DNA of 64,000 bases from Rahnella variigena. GTDB lineage: Bacteria > Pseudomonadota > Gammaproteobacteria > Enterobacterales > Enterobacteriaceae. The notes beneath the pieces are model-generated. The model did no database searches. It worked only from the letters and a program-made list of their open reading frames with translations, and was not told the DNA's origin. The DNA is taken from assembly GCF_003610915.1 (NCBI RefSeq), contig NZ_NSDJ01000001.1:1-64000 (forward strand). Reading direction: 5' to 3'. How positions within the stretch are numbered: the stretch's first letter is position 1; every line of letters starts with the position of its first letter. Positions 18,119-27,772 of this stretch are shown piece by piece. Position numbers and translations under genes: made by a program.

Positions 18119-19051
18119 ATGTTTGATTTTGAAGCGCAACATATTAACAACCCTATGTTTAAATTAATAATTTATCTTAATAAGTATGCCCCTGATAAAA
18201 TAGAAAATCATGATATTCAATTTTATATGAAAAACCTCCCAACTCACTTTAAAAAACTTTTTTACTCTGTAGTTAATATTGATAAATTGCAAAAAGATTC
18301 TGACTTTATAAAAAAATATGATAAAACCGGTGTAATTGGTTCTAACCTAATCGAATACTGCTATTTTAAAATCAGTACAGTATGGGATATATCATATCAA
18401 ATTGCTGACATGCTTGTTTTTAAAAATAAAAAAGAAAAAAACATCAATAAATATGACTATCTTGAACAAAGGTTTAAAAAATATGCTGGTGAATTTGATA
18501 ACCTCCATTTAAAATGGTACAGAGAGATCAATAAAATAAGAAATAAGATAACTCATGGAGGAATAACAATAAACCCATTCTTCATTAATAGCAGCGATGT
18601 CGGTAGTCGTTTCTGTTTTCAGGCTTACACACTTAATTTGGATGACATAGTTACGCCAAATTATATGTATACGAACATATATAATAACAATATTAATTTT
18701 GCAGATTACTACTTCACCCTGCAAATTAATTTACTATATTCTTATTTAACTGACTTCTTCGATTTTATCTTATTTGAAATGAATGAGGGACACAATCACG
18801 ATTTGAGCAATTTATTCCTAGGAAACTCATCGTTAGATGTTTTTGAGAATAGCCATAAATATTGGCTTTTATCCGACGTTAATCTATTAAAAAGCATGAC
18901 TAACGACTTAATCGCCCTCAGTTTATGCAAAGGAAATATAAATAGATTGACAACCATCTCCGATGAGGTAATTAAAAAATATTCTTCTGCGAACCCTTTC
19001 AAAATGCTTAACAATTCATCACCCGCCTTTGAAGCTTGTGAAAATAACTAA
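18119..19051 (+). CDS. HEPN-like (RNKITH motif) protein, AT-rich
   Basis: 310 aa from ATG 18119, which has GGAG 9 nt upstream; an in-frame ATG at 18104 is less likely. The protein is almost all helix, Asn/Tyr/Lys-rich, and contains WYREINKIRNKITHGGI, where R-N-K-I-T-H fits the R-x4-6-H motif of HEPN RNases. HEPN proteins act as RNases in toxin-antitoxin, Abi and CRISPR systems. Codon use is far AT-richer than the core genes, a sign of transfer. No clear antitoxin gene (MNT-type) lies next to it. The HEPN call rests on one motif and the helix-rich character. Confidence 0.5.
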   Translation: MFDFEAQHINNPMFKLIIYLNKYAPDKIENHDIQFYMKNLPTHFKKLFYSVVNIDKLQKDSDFIKKYDKTGVIGSNLIEYCYFKISTVWDISYQIADMLVFKNKKEKNINKYDYLEQRFKKYAGEFDNLHLKWYREINKIRNKITHGGITINPFFINSSDVGSRFCFQAYTLNLDDIVTPNYMYTNIYNNNINFADYYFTLQINLLYSYLTDFFDFILFEMNEGHNHDLSNLFLGNSSLDVFENSHKYWLLSDVNLLKSMTNDLIALSLCKGNINRLTTISDEVIKKYSSANPFKMLNNSSPAFEACENN

Positions 19052-19084
19052 TTCACTTTAATCAACACTACCTATTCCAAATAT

Positions 19085-19116
19085 AAACTAGGCTTATTTA
19101 ATTAAAAGCCTAGTTT
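19085..19116 (+). terminator. Rho-independent terminator of the HEPN-like gene
   Basis: AAACTAGGCTT (19085-19095) pairs with AAGCCTAGTTT (19106-19116) and is followed by a T-rich stretch. It lies 34 bp after the stop of the gene at 18119. Confidence 0.8.
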
Positions 19117-19277
19117 ATTTATTATAATACCATTATTGATCCAATATGAAATACAAATGTGTAATTAAGAAATTAATTTTCATACAGCATGAAATAATAT
19201 TTCACAACCACAGAGTTACTCTAGAAGAATGTTTAAACTTGGATTTCCACATTCGGATTGTATAAGGTTAGGATCCA

Positions 19278-19298
19278 GGACCTTTGGTTAAAAGGTCC
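19278..19298 (-). terminator. Hairpin downstream of the small hydrophobic peptide gene
   Basis: GGACCTTT (19278-19285) pairs with AAAGGTCC (19291-19298) around a 5-nt loop, about 20 nt after the peptide's stop codon on the minus strand. It probably ends or stabilises that short transcript. Confidence 0.55.
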
Positions 19299-19319
19299 CT
19301 TCACCTATCAGAACTATTA

Positions 19320-19394
19320 CTAAGAATAGAACTGCTGAATCAGCTGAAGCACGGCAGCGATCAGGTTAAGTATGCCGATAATAATTGACATCAT
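19320..19394 (-). CDS. 24-residue hydrophobic peptide, type I toxin-like
   Basis: ATG at 19394 (tandem ATG ATG), stop TAG at 19320-19322. The peptide starts MMSIIIGILNLIAAVLQL and ends IQQFYS, a single amphipathic membrane helix in the style of TisB, DinQ and ShoB. A strong AAAGGAG lies 6 nt before the ATG. That ribosome site can pair with an upstream GCTCCT (plus-strand hairpin 19400-19417), so translation may be blocked by mRNA structure, as in known type I toxins. A terminator-like hairpin follows. The gene sits alone in an 840-bp AT-rich gap of the island. No antitoxin RNA could be recognised. Short length limits confidence, but the combined signals are unusual for chance. Confidence 0.6.
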   Translation of the reverse strand: MMSIIIGILNLIAAVLQLIQQFYS

Positions 19395-19399
19395 AACTA

Positions 19400-19417
19400 G
19401 CTCCTTTTATTAGGAGC
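19400..19417 (-). promoter_or_regulatory. Hairpin sequestering the ribosome site of the small peptide
   Basis: GCTCCT and AGGAGC form a 6-bp stem with a 6-nt loop. The arm at 19400-19405 contains the Shine-Dalgarno of the peptide gene in the minus-strand transcript, so folding would hide it. Confidence 0.55.
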
Positions 19418-19467
19418 ATGACTAGCAACGGGGTACCCTTGAATTGCCTATAACCGCTGCATATCCC

Positions 19468-19818
19468 GCTAGGAACAATTCACCACGCACCAAGATGGGG
19501 GCATTGCCAGCACCACCTGCTACAACTAGGCGAGATGGACTTCACTTGCTACATCAAACATTTAGTTATGATAAGCAACGATCAGTCATTAGATCAAAAG
19601 CTCAATTAGAACTATATGAAATATAAATGCCACCTCTAACCTGCTATGTGCTAGCCACAGTTTAAATATGACATTATCTCGGTTTCCATCGGTGCAATTA
19701 TGTAGTGAACTCTTATTCCTACCGCTAGAGATGATAATTGTTTATGCTCATTAAGCAAGCTTTTTTGCAAACACAGCTTTCGGTGTGTACAATTTATGGG
19801 CTAGGAACAATTCACCAC
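19468..19818. repeat. 19-bp direct repeat pair near the integrase
   Basis: GCTAGGAACAATTCACCAC occurs at 19468-19486 and again at 19800-19818. The 313 bp between them hold no recognised gene. The pair lies just downstream of the P4-type integrase and could be att-like or the trace of a small lost insertion. Confidence 0.7.
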
Positions 19819-19853
19819 AGCTGTTAACAAGGCTACCAACCGAGTTTTCAGTC

Positions 19854-19886
19854 GCGCCTTATGGAATTTCAGTACTCATAAGGCGC
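19854..19886. terminator. Hairpin after the integrase gene
   Basis: GCGCCTTATG (19854-19863) pairs perfectly with CATAAGGCGC (19877-19886) 10 bp beyond the integrase stop. A T-rich run follows on the plus-strand side. It may terminate the integrase transcript or shield it from the other side. Confidence 0.6.
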
Positions 19887-19895
19887 TTTCTTTAA

Positions 19896-21182
19896 CTAGA
19901 TTTTCACTATTCTTTCCAAGTAATCCGCCCATACCTGCAACCACTTCCGGCACTCAGCATCATACTTATACAAATTATAAATCCCTTCAACACCACCACG
20001 TGTATGCCCCAATACAGCCTCTGCTACCTCATTTGGACACTGCAAACGAGATAACCCCGTTCGTACTGTACGACGCAGATCGTGCGGCGTCCAATGAGGT
20101 ATATTAAGCATTTGGCCGCTTTCACGTAAACGCCATGAGTTTTCAGTTAGATACTTCTGCTGGATTGGCTTCTTAGTGGCTTGCGAAGGAAACAGATATT
20201 TGTCAGAGGTAAGTCGTAGTATTTTGAGAAAGTCGATTGCCTGCTCGGATAATTGAACGTAGCGCTCTACCCCGGTCTTGGTTTCCCGCAGATGAATGGT
20301 GCCTTTTTCAAGATCAACATCCTTCCATGCCATATTGCAGACTTCACCGGTACGGCAACCGGTCCAGAGAGTCAGACGTAACACGTTTTTGATCGTTGGC
20401 GTGTAAGCCGAACCCGGAAGCCATTTAAGGAATTTTGCAAGCTCGTCCTCACTCAGTACTCGTGTTCCACGTCGATTTGTGAGCTTGATTCTGGTCTGTC
20501 GTAAGCTGGATTTTGCTAACAACGCTGGATTCGCAAAACTGTCATCAAAGCGCCCAAGGCCAATTGCAAACTCATATGCGAGTGAAAGTTCCCTTAGAAC
20601 ATTACCGGCCTGTACGGGTGCGCCACGGGCTACAATGCCATTAATTAAATTGATGACATCCTGGCGCGTAATCTCAGCAGCATTTCTTGTCCCTAAGCTT
20701 TTAACGGCGTCACCATAGAGAGTACGACGGACCTCGGCCTGCCCTTTCGGCTTTCTGGCTCCGGGAATGATCTTCCCATCATTCGTTTTACGATCCTCAA
20801 TCCGCTCAGTCAGGTACAGCTCAACCAAACCTTCAATCGTCAGCACTGCCGCTTTCGGTTTTTGACTCTCTTCTAATAATCGTTTTTTCTCATCTTTCAG
20901 TTCAGACGCCGGACAGCGCCCTTCACTTCTGAGCAGTTTGAGTTCTTGCAACTTCATACGGGCCATTGCAAGCGAGGTTTGCGGGAAGCATCCAATTTTT
21001 ACCTGTGACAGCTTATTGGTCACTGGGCTAGTATAGCGGTAGAAAAAGGTCTTGATTCCAGAAGCGCCGCAAGTCACACGCAAGCCCCGGTTTTCACCCG
21101 TATCGGCTTTGTTTTTGTCCCCAGGCTTCATCATTTCGACCGCTTTGGATGACAAAGGTTTGCCTGCTGGTTTATCCGTCAT
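19896..21182 (-). CDS. P4-type integrase (tyrosine recombinase)
   Basis: 428 aa. The N-terminal arm-binding domain (DUF4102 type) runs from LSSKAVEMMKPGDKNKADTG through FFYRYTSP and QVKIGCFPQTSLAMARMK. The catalytic domain shows Arg in WTGCRTGEVCNM, HDLRRTV, LGHTRGG and the nucleophile Tyr in GIYNLYKYD. It integrates and excises genomic islands and satellites, usually at tRNA genes, but no tRNA is seen here. It points away from mutS and starts 233 bp before it, so this is probably the right end of the island. Inverted 12-bp repeats upstream look like its arm sites. All catalytic residues are present, so it may be active. Confidence 0.93.
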   Translation of the reverse strand: MTDKPAGKPLSSKAVEMMKPGDKNKADTGENRGLRVTCGASGIKTFFYRYTSPVTNKLSQVKIGCFPQTSLAMARMKLQELKLLRSEGRCPASELKDEKKRLLEESQKPKAAVLTIEGLVELYLTERIEDRKTNDGKIIPGARKPKGQAEVRRTLYGDAVKSLGTRNAAEITRQDVINLINGIVARGAPVQAGNVLRELSLAYEFAIGLGRFDDSFANPALLAKSSLRQTRIKLTNRRGTRVLSEDELAKFLKWLPGSAYTPTIKNVLRLTLWTGCRTGEVCNMAWKDVDLEKGTIHLRETKTGVERYVQLSEQAIDFLKILRLTSDKYLFPSQATKKPIQQKYLTENSWRLRESGQMLNIPHWTPHDLRRTVRTGLSRLQCPNEVAEAVLGHTRGGVEGIYNLYKYDAECRKWLQVWADYLERIVKI

Positions 21183-21245
21183 ATAAGATCCATTTTATGG
21201 CTAACCACTTGACTTAATTAGGCTAAAATCCAGCCTTTCTTACCA

Positions 21246-21318
21246 AGTGTAGGTTGTCCGTTTATTGATTACAATTATACCATAACCTACATAACAACCT
21301 ACACTTTGACCTACACTT
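21246..21318. promoter_or_regulatory. Arm-type-like repeats between the integrase and mutS
   Basis: AGTGTAGGTTGT at 21246-21257 and its perfect inverse ACAACCTACACT at 21294-21305 are accompanied by two more CCTACA words (about 21286 and 21310). They lie in the integrase promoter region and are candidates for integrase arm binding and autoregulation. They are also part of the new upstream region of mutS. Confidence 0.55.
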
Positions 21319-21415
21319 ACACGCGGGTTTTGGTGATTTTTTATGAGACAACGTGATACTTAATGATAATAACTAAAATCACAATTTACTTTAAATTCAA
21401 TGGAATAAACAAATT

Positions 21416-23977
21416 ATGTCTATGATTGACAATAAGAATTTAGATTCACACACCCCCATGATGCAGCAGTATCTGCGTCTCAAAGCAGAGAACCCGGAGG
21501 TTCTGCTGTTCTATCGCATGGGCGACTTCTACGAACTGTTTTATGACGATGCGAAACGCGCATCGCAGCTGATGGACATCTCCCTGACCAAACGCGGTGC
21601 TTCTGCCGGTGAGCCGATCCCGATGGCGGGCGTGCCTTATCATGCGGTGGAAGGCTATCTGGCGAAACTGGTGCAGCTCGGTGAATCCGTCGCGATCGCC
21701 GAACAGATTGGCGACCCGGCGCTGAGCAAAGGGCCGGTTGAGCGTAAAGTCGTGCGTATTGTCACGCCCGGCACCGTCAGCGATGAAGCGTTGCTGAGCG
21801 AGCGCCATGACAACCTGCTGGCGGCTATCTGGCAGGACGGCCGTGGATTTGGGTATGCGACGCTGGATATCAGCTCCGGCCGTTTCCGTGTGGCTCAGCC
21901 CGACGATCTGGAAACCATGGCAGCGGAATTGCAGCGTACCAATCCGGCGGAATTGCTGTATCCGGAAAGTTTTGAAGCCATGCAGCTTATCTCTTCCCGT
22001 CGCGGATTGCGTCGCCGTCCGATGTGGGAATTTGAGCTGGAAACCGCGAAGCAGCAGCTCAATCTGCAATTTGGTACCCGCGATTTAAGCGGCTTTGGCG
22101 TTGAGCAGGCGGCTCAGGCGCTGCGTGCTGCCGGTTGTCTGCTGCAATATGTAAAAGATACCCAGCGCACTGCCCTGCCGCATATCCGTGGTGTCACCAT
22201 GGAACGCCAGCAGGACGGCATTATTATGGATGCGGCCACCCGCCGTAATCTGGAACTGACGCAAAATCTGGCCGGTGGCGTCGAAAACACGCTGGCCGCG
22301 GTGCTTGATCAGGCGGTGACGCCGATGGGCAGCCGTATGCTCAAACGCTGGATCCACATGCCGAGCCGCGATATCAAACTGCTGACGCATCGCCAGCAGG
22401 CGATTGGTGCGTTGCAGGATATCACCGCCGATTTACAGCCGGTGCTGCGTCAGGTCGGCGATCTCGAACGTATTCTGGCACGTCTGGCACTGCGCAGCGC
22501 ACGTCCGCGTGACCTGGCCCGTATGCGTCACGCCATGCAGCAACTGCCGGAAATCCGCGAGATCTTGCAGGGAACCGAAGCCGCTCATGTGAAAACGCTG
22601 GTGGAGCAAACCGGTGACTTTACCGAACTGGTGGAACTGCTTGAACGCGCCGTGATCGAAAGCCCGCCAGTTCTGGTGCGTGACGGTGGCGTAATCGCGC
22701 CGGGCTACAACGCTGAGCTGGATGAATGGCGTGCGCTGGCAGACGGTGCGACGGATTATCTCGATCGTCTGGAGATCCGCGAACGTGAAAAGCTGGGGCT
22801 GGATACGCTGAAAGTCGGTTTCAACGGCGTTCACGGTTATTACATTCAGGTCAGCCGCGGTCAGAGCCATCTGGTGCCGATTCATTACGTCCGTCGCCAG
22901 ACGCTGAAAAATGCCGAGCGCTACATCATTCCTGAGCTGAAAGAATACGAAGACAAAGTACTGACCTCCAAAGGCAAAGCGCTGTCTCTGGAAAAAGCGC
23001 TGTATGAAGAGCTGTTCGACCTGCTGATGCCGCATCTGTCTGCGTTGCAGCAAAGTGCCAGCGCACTGGCCGAACTGGATGTGCTGAGCAATCTGGCGGA
23101 ACGTGCTTACACGCTCAATTACGCTTGCCCGACCATGAGTGAAAAGCCGGGTATTAATATTACCGGCGGTCGCCATCCGGTGGTTGAGCAGGTGCTGAGC
23201 GAACCCTTTATCTCCAACCCGCTGAACATGTCTCCGGCGCGACGGATGCTGATCATCACCGGTCCAAACATGGGCGGTAAAAGTACCTATATGCGTCAGG
23301 CGGCGCTGATTGTTCTGATGGCGCATATCGGCAGCTATGTTCCCGCTGAGACTGCCGTCATCGGGCCGGTGGATCGCATCTTCACCCGCGTCGGTGCAGC
23401 GGACGATCTGGCTTCCGGGCGTTCGACCTTCATGGTGGAAATGACCGAGACGGCGAATATCCTGCACAATGCGACCGAAAACAGTCTGGTGCTGATGGAT
23501 GAAATCGGACGCGGGACGTCAACCTACGATGGTCTGTCACTGGCCTGGGCGTGTGCGGAAAACCTCGCCAGTCGTATTAAAGCCATGACGTTGTTCGCCA
23601 CCCATTATTTCGAGCTGACCACCCTGCCGGAAAAAATGGAAGGCACGGTCAACGTGCATCTGGATGCTATCGAACACGGCGACACCATTGCCTTTATGCA
23701 CAGCGTGCAGGACGGCGCGGCCAGCAAAAGCTACGGTCTGGCTGTGGCTGCACTGGCCGGTGTTCCGCGTGATGTGATTAAGCGTGCGCGCCAGAAACTG
23801 AAAGAGCTGGAAACGTTGTCGAACAACGCCGCTGCCAGCAAAGTTGATGGTCCGCAGCTGGCATTACTGACCGAAGAAGTGTCTCCGGCGGTGGAAGCCC
23901 TGGAGGCTCTCGATGCGGATTCATTGTCGCCACGTCAGGCGCTGGAGTGGATCTATCGTCTGAAAGATATGGTGTAA
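21416..23977 (+). CDS. mutS: DNA mismatch repair protein MutS
   Basis: 853 aa, the usual length. MutS binds mismatches and small loops and recruits MutL. The mismatch-reading Phe-x-Glu is in [12 protein letters not shown] (about residues 38-40), and the ATPase has Walker [11 protein letters not shown] (about 614-623), [13 protein letters not shown] and the ATHYFEL signature. The reading frame is intact. The ATG at 21416 has only a weak GGAA 10 nt upstream, and the DNA before it is AT-rich island sequence with the integrase promoter, not the usual core neighbour. Expression may therefore differ from related strains. It converges on rpoS across a bidirectional terminator. Confidence 0.98.
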   Translation: MSMIDNKNLDSHTPMMQQYLRLKAENPEVLLFYRMGDFYELFYDDAKRASQLMDISLTKRGASAGEPIPMAGVPYHAVEGYLAKLVQLGESVAIAEQIGDPALSKGPVERKVVRIVTPGTVSDEALLSERHDNLLAAIWQDGRGFGYATLDISSGRFRVAQPDDLETMAAELQRTNPAELLYPESFEAMQLISSRRGLRRRPMWEFELETAKQQLNLQFGTRDLSGFGVEQAAQALRAAGCLLQYVKDTQRTALPHIRGVTMERQQDGIIMDAATRRNLELTQNLAGGVENTLAAVLDQAVTPMGSRMLKRWIHMPSRDIKLLTHRQQAIGALQDITADLQPVLRQVGDLERILARLALRSARPRDLARMRHAMQQLPEIREILQGTEAAHVKTLVEQTGDFTELVELLERAVIESPPVLVRDGGVIAPGYNAELDEWRALADGATDYLDRLEIREREKLGLDTLKVGFNGVHGYYIQVSRGQSHLVPIHYVRRQTLKNAERYIIPELKEYEDKVLTSKGKALSLEKALYEELFDLLMPHLSALQQSASALAELDVLSNLAERAYTLNYACPTMSEKPGINITGGRHPVVEQVLSEPFISNPLNMSPARRMLIITGPNMGGKSTYMRQAALIVLMAHIGSYVPAETAVIGPVDRIFTRVGAADDLASGRSTFMVEMTETANILHNATENSLVLMDEIGRGTSTYDGLSLAWACAENLASRIKAMTLFATHYFELTTLPEKMEGTVNVHLDAIEHGDTIAFMHSVQDGAASKSYGLAVAALAGVPRDVIKRARQKLKELETLSNNAAASKVDGPQLALLTEEVSPAVEALEALDADSLSPRQALEWIYRLKDMV

Positions 23978-24004
23978 GCGTCTGCTGGCCCGATCAGCGT
24001 GCAT

Positions 24005-24036
24005 AAAAAAACGGTGGGGATTAACCCACCGTTTTT
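24005..24036. terminator. Bidirectional terminator between mutS and rpoS
   Basis: CGGTGGG (24012-24018) pairs with CCCACCG (24025-24031), flanked by an A run on the left and a T run on the right, so it works for mutS on the plus strand and rpoS on the minus strand. Confidence 0.9.
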
Positions 24037-24088
24037 ATTTTCCGTTCTTGCAGATACTGCATGATGCAGTCACTGTCTGACACGTTGT

Positions 24089-25075
24089 TTATTCGCGGAA
24101 CAATGCTTCAATGCTCAGGCCTTGCCCCTGCAGGATTTCACGCAGGCGACGCAAACCTTCTACCTGAATCTGACGAACACGTTCACGTGTCAGGCCAATT
24201 TCGCGGCCCACATCTTCCAGCGTTGCCGCTTCATAGCCCAACAGGCCGAAACGACGCGCCAGTACTTCACGCTGTTTTGCATTCAACTCGAATAACCACT
24301 TAACGATACTCTGTTTCATATCGTCGTCTTGTGTGGTGTCTTCCGGGCCGTTGTCTTTTTCATCCGCCAGAATATCTAACAACGCTTTCTCTGAGTCACC
24401 ACCTAACGGGGTGTCTACAGAAGTGATGCGTTCATTCAGGCGCAACATACGGCTGACGTCATGTACCGGCTTGTCGAGTTGCTCAGCAATCTCTTCAGCG
24501 CTCGGTTCATGGTCCAGTTTATGTGCAAGTTCACGTGCAGTACGCAGGTAAACGTTCAGTTCTTTAACGATGTGAATCGGCAGACGAATAGTACGGGTTT
24601 GATTCATGATCGCCCGTTCGATTGTCTGACGGATCCACCATGTTGCATAGGTAGAGAAACGGAAACCGCGCTCAGGGTCGAATTTTTCAACCGCACGGAT
24701 CAGACCCAGGTTGCCTTCCTCGATCAAATCCAGCAGTGCCAGACCGCGATTACTGTAGCGGCGGGCAATCTTAACCACCAAACGCAGGTTACTTTCAATC
24801 ATACGGCGGCGGGAAGGAACATCTCCCCGCAGCGCGCGTCGTGCGAAATAAACTTCCTCTTATGCGGTAAGCAGAGGGGAATAACCGATTTCACCGAGGT
24901 ACAGTTGAGTGGCGTCCAGCACTCTCTGGCTTACAGCCTGCGACAACAATTCTTCTTCAGCATCGTTGTCGGCAGTCTCTTCGACTAATGCTTTCTCGTC
25001 AAAGGCTTCAGCGCTGTTCTCATCGAAATCTACATCATCATGTAACTCGTTAACTTTCAGCGTATTCTGACTCAT
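24089..25075 (-). pseudogene. rpoS: RNA polymerase sigma factor RpoS, interrupted by a nonsense codon
   Basis: The stationary-phase sigma factor, normally about 330 aa. The first 71 codons read [14 protein letters not shown] to IGYSPLLTA, then TAA at 24860-24862. The same frame continues with [29 protein letters not shown] to the normal end IEALFRE. Relatives have [12 protein letters not shown] here, so GAA became TAA by one G-to-T change, with no indel. Regions 1.2 (partly), 2, 3 and 4 lie after the stop. A short restart product from the ATG at 24802 would lack region 1 and part of 1.2. Without a suppressor tRNA or restart the cell is RpoS-minus. rpoS lies downstream of nlpD, whose coding region in E. 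coli holds its main promoter. Confidence 0.95.
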
Positions 25076-25126
25076 AAGCTGCTCCTACCCGTGGTCCCGA
25101 GGGCAGAATCAATGCTCTGCCCCGAT

Positions 25127-26149
25127 TTATCGCTGCGGAAGATAACGCAGCGGGTTTACGGATTTCCCCTTGTAACGAATTTCAAAATGCAATCTTACTG
25201 AACTGGTTCCGGTGCTACCCATAGTCGCTATTTTTTGTCCCGCCTGCACTTCTTGTTGTTCCCGGACCAGCATTGTATCGTTATGTGCATAGGCGCTCAG
25301 GTAATCATCATTGTGTTTAATGATGATCAGATTACCGTAACCGCGAAGAGCATTACCCGCGTAAACCACACGCCCCGAGGCGGTTGCTACGACAGATTGT
25401 CCACGCGAACCAGCAATATCGATCCCCTTATTTCCCCCTTCAGAAGCTGAGAAATTATCGATAATTTTCCCGTCAGTCGGCCATTTCCAGGAGGAAACCG
25501 GACCGCCATTATTTGTTGACGTGGCGACGGGAGTGCTGGCTACAGCAACAGGTGTTGTGGTGGTAGTAACTGCACCTGATGAAGGCAACATCTTACCTAC
25601 ATTCTGTTTACCAGAAGAATCAGAATACGTGGTAGTTGGTTGAGATGCAACCACAGAACCTGCAAGCATTCCTCCGGTTGGTACTTTAGGAACACCGCCA
25701 TTTGTGGCATCGGTAACCACTGGCGCGCTGCTGGTACTGGCCGCAGAAGAGACGTTATTTATCTGGACTGTCTGCCCGACTTCGAGGCTGTATGGCGCAG
25801 GGATATTGTTGCGCGCGGCCAGGTCACGGAAGTCATTGCCGGTGATCCACGCAATGTAGAACAGGGTGTCGCCACGCTTCACCTGATAGGTGCTGCCGCT
25901 GTAACTTCCTTTAGGGATGGAGTTGTAGCTGCGGTTGTACACAATGTGTCCGCCAGACCCCACGGCGGGTGCCATTTGCGGATTGGAATTCAGAGTATTC
26001 TGACTACTGTTGCCACTGTTTCCGCCGCCATTAACGCTGCTGATAGGTGCAGATGTCGTTGAATTGTTCGAACATCCCGCCATCCAGGCACTGATAAAAG
26101 TACACACTGCAATGCGGCTTAGTGTTTTTATTGGGCTTCCCGTGCTCAT
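25127..26149 (-). CDS. nlpD: Murein hydrolase activator NlpD (LysM/M23 lipoprotein)
   Basis: 340 aa. Lipobox WMAGC near residue 26 gives an outer-membrane lipoprotein. A Ser/Asn/Thr/Gly-rich linker is followed by a LysM domain ([23 protein letters not shown]) and a C-terminal M23 domain ([17 protein letters not shown] to [20 protein letters not shown]). The M23 metal ligands are degenerate, as in the family, which activates the amidase AmiC in septum splitting instead of cutting murein. It is 52 bp upstream of rpoS on the same strand, and the rpoS promoter is expected inside it. Confidence 0.97.
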   Translation of the reverse strand: MSTGSPIKTLSRIAVCTFISAWMAGCSNNSTTSAPISSVNGGGNSGNSSQNTLNSNPQMAPAVGSGGHIVYNRSYNSIPKGSYSGSTYQVKRGDTLFYIAWITGNDFRDLAARNNIPAPYSLEVGQTVQINNVSSAASTSSAPVVTDATNGGVPKVPTGGMLAGSVVASQPTTTYSDSSGKQNVGKMLPSSGAVTTTTTPVAVASTPVATSTNNGGPVSSWKWPTDGKIIDNFSASEGGNKGIDIAGSRGQSVVATASGRVVYAGNALRGYGNLIIIKHNDDYLSAYAHNDTMLVREQQEVQAGQKIATMGSTGTSSVRLHFEIRYKGKSVNPLRYLPQR

Positions 26150-26391
26150 ATTTCCCCCGTTACGGCAATCTCAGAATATCTCTTTAACCGCGCACACCGC
26201 GCCAGCTGGCGCTTTTCGTGTCACCTGACACGGTGCGGGCAGGCAACATGCGCATTCAGGACGTTGCCTGAATGCCGCTGTGCCATAAAAAACTGTAGTG
26301 GATGCTATCAACATCGCCAGTACAGCACCATATAACAGTTGTATTTAAATTTTAAGGGGTTAGTCCTGAAGGCACCTGCACACCGCCGGTT

Positions 26392-27018
26392 TCAGGCAAG
26401 CTCGCCTTTCACCAGCGGGACAAAACGAACGGCTTCGATGTTTTCGGCGACAAACTCATCACCACGACGGGTGATCCGTTGCAGTGTCTGATTCTCTTCG
26501 CCCACGGGCAGAATTAATACACCGCCATCATCGAGTTGTTGCAGTAAATCTTGAGGTATTTCAGGGGGGGCGGCGGTGACAATAATAGCGTCAAACGGGC
26601 CGCGCGAAGGCCAGCCCTGCCAGCCGTCACCATGACGGGTGGAGACGTTATGCAAATCGAGTTGCTTGAGGCGTCTTTTCGCCTGCCACTGCAATCCCTT
26701 GATGCGCTCGACCGAGAAAACATGCTCCACCAGATGCGCCAGAATCGCGGTCTGATAGCCCGAACCGGTGCCAATTTCCAGCACGCGTGAAGACGGCTCA
26801 AGGCGCAGCAGCTCAGTCATTCTCGCCACCGTATAGGGCTGAGAAATGGTCTGGCCGGAACCAATCGGCAACGCAGTGTTTTCGTAAGCTTTATGCTGAA
26901 ATGCCTCATCGACGAACCGCTCTCGCGGCACGGACTCAATGGCATGCAGCAGTTTTTCATCATGAATGCCCTGCTGGCGCAGCTGTTCCAGCAGGTTGTA
27001 CATCGGCTTATTCACCAT
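26392..27018 (-). CDS. pcm: Protein-L-isoaspartate O-methyltransferase
   Basis: 208 aa. Repairs isoaspartyl residues in aged proteins using S-adenosylmethionine. The SAM-binding motif [16 protein letters not shown] and the PCMT signature ([18 protein letters not shown]) are complete, with [13 protein letters not shown] further on. It overlaps the end of surE by 11 bp, the usual coupled surE-pcm pair. A 242-bp gap separates it from nlpD. Confidence 0.98.
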   Translation of the reverse strand: MVNKPMYNLLEQLRQQGIHDEKLLHAIESVPRERFVDEAFQHKAYENTALPIGSGQTISQPYTVARMTELLRLEPSSRVLEIGTGSGYQTAILAHLVEHVFSVERIKGLQWQAKRRLKQLDLHNVSTRHGDGWQGWPSRGPFDAIIVTAAPPEIPQDLLQQLDDGGVLILPVGEENQTLQRITRRGDEFVAENIEAVRFVPLVKGELA

Positions 27019-27772
27019 TCGCGCTCACCCCGGCCTTTTCCAACCATGAGACCACGACATCCTGAGCCGCATAGGCAGTTAAATCCACCTGAAGTGGCGT
27101 CACTGAAACATAACCTTGCGCGACAGCGGCAAAATCAGTGTCAGGTGCGACATCAAATTTATCGCCCGGCGGGCCAATCCAGTACAAGTCCTGACCACGC
27201 GGATCCTGCTGACAAAATACCTGCTCAGCCGGATGACGGCTACCGCAACGCGTCACTTTGATCCCTTTAATCTGCGAAAGCGGCAGATCCGGGACGTTAA
27301 TATTCAGAATTTTGCCAGTACGCAAAGGCTCACGCGCCAGCGCCCTGAGAATGCGACAAGTGATGATCGCCGCCGTGTCGTAATGCTGATGACCGTCCAG
27401 CGAGACCGCCAGCGCAGGAAAGCCCAGATGACGGCCTTCCATGGCGGCAGCAACGGTGCCGGAGTAAATCACGTCGTCGCCCAGATTCGGTCCGGCGTTA
27501 ATGCCGGAGACCACGATATCCGGCTTCGGACGCATCAGCGTATTGACGCCAAGGTACACGCAGTCGGTCGGCGTGCCATTAATCACGGCAGTATCGCCGT
27601 TGGGGTAAGACTGAATACGCAACGGGCCGTCCAGCGTCAGCGCGTTCGATGCGCCGCTGCGGTTACGGTCAGGGGCCACCAGCTTCACGTCGGCAAACTC
27701 ACGCAGCGCGGACGCCAGCGCCTGAATGCCCGGAGCCAGTACGCCGTCGTCGTTACTCAGTAATATCCGCAT
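27008..27772 (-). CDS. surE: 5'/3'-nucleotidase SurE
   Basis: 254 aa from ATG 27772 ([10 protein letters not shown], the conserved start); an in-frame ATG lies 9 bp upstream. Metal-dependent nucleotidase for NMPs and short polyphosphate, involved in stationary-phase survival. SNDDG supplies the metal-binding Asp pair; [14 protein letters not shown] and [25 protein letters not shown] are family signatures. It overlaps truD upstream and pcm downstream, so the three are translationally linked. Confidence 0.98.
   Translation of the reverse strand: MRILLSNDDGVLAPGIQALASALREFADVKLVAPDRNRSGASNALTLDGPLRIQSYPNGDTAVINGTPTDCVYLGVNTLMRPKPDIVVSGINAGPNLGDDVIYSGTVAAAMEGRHLGFPALAVSLDGHQHYDTAAIITCRILRALAREPLRTGKILNINVPDLPLSQIKGIKVTRCGSRHPAEQVFCQQDPRGQDLYWIGPPGDKFDVAPDTDFAAVAQGYVSVTPLQVDLTAYAAQDVVVSWLEKAGVSANGE

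Noticed and set aside
19444..19626. 60-codon frame in the gap before the integrase
   Set aside because: It runs through the 19-bp repeat, has no ribosome site and no similarity I recognise.
22433..23467. Long open frame antisense to mutS
   Set aside because: Composition effect of a GC-rich gene; no domain or start signal, and MutS is intact on the other strand.
24089..24802. Intact short RpoS from an internal ATG
   Set aside because: The ATG has no clear ribosome site and the product would lack region 1 and part of 1.2; kept as a possible restart product only.
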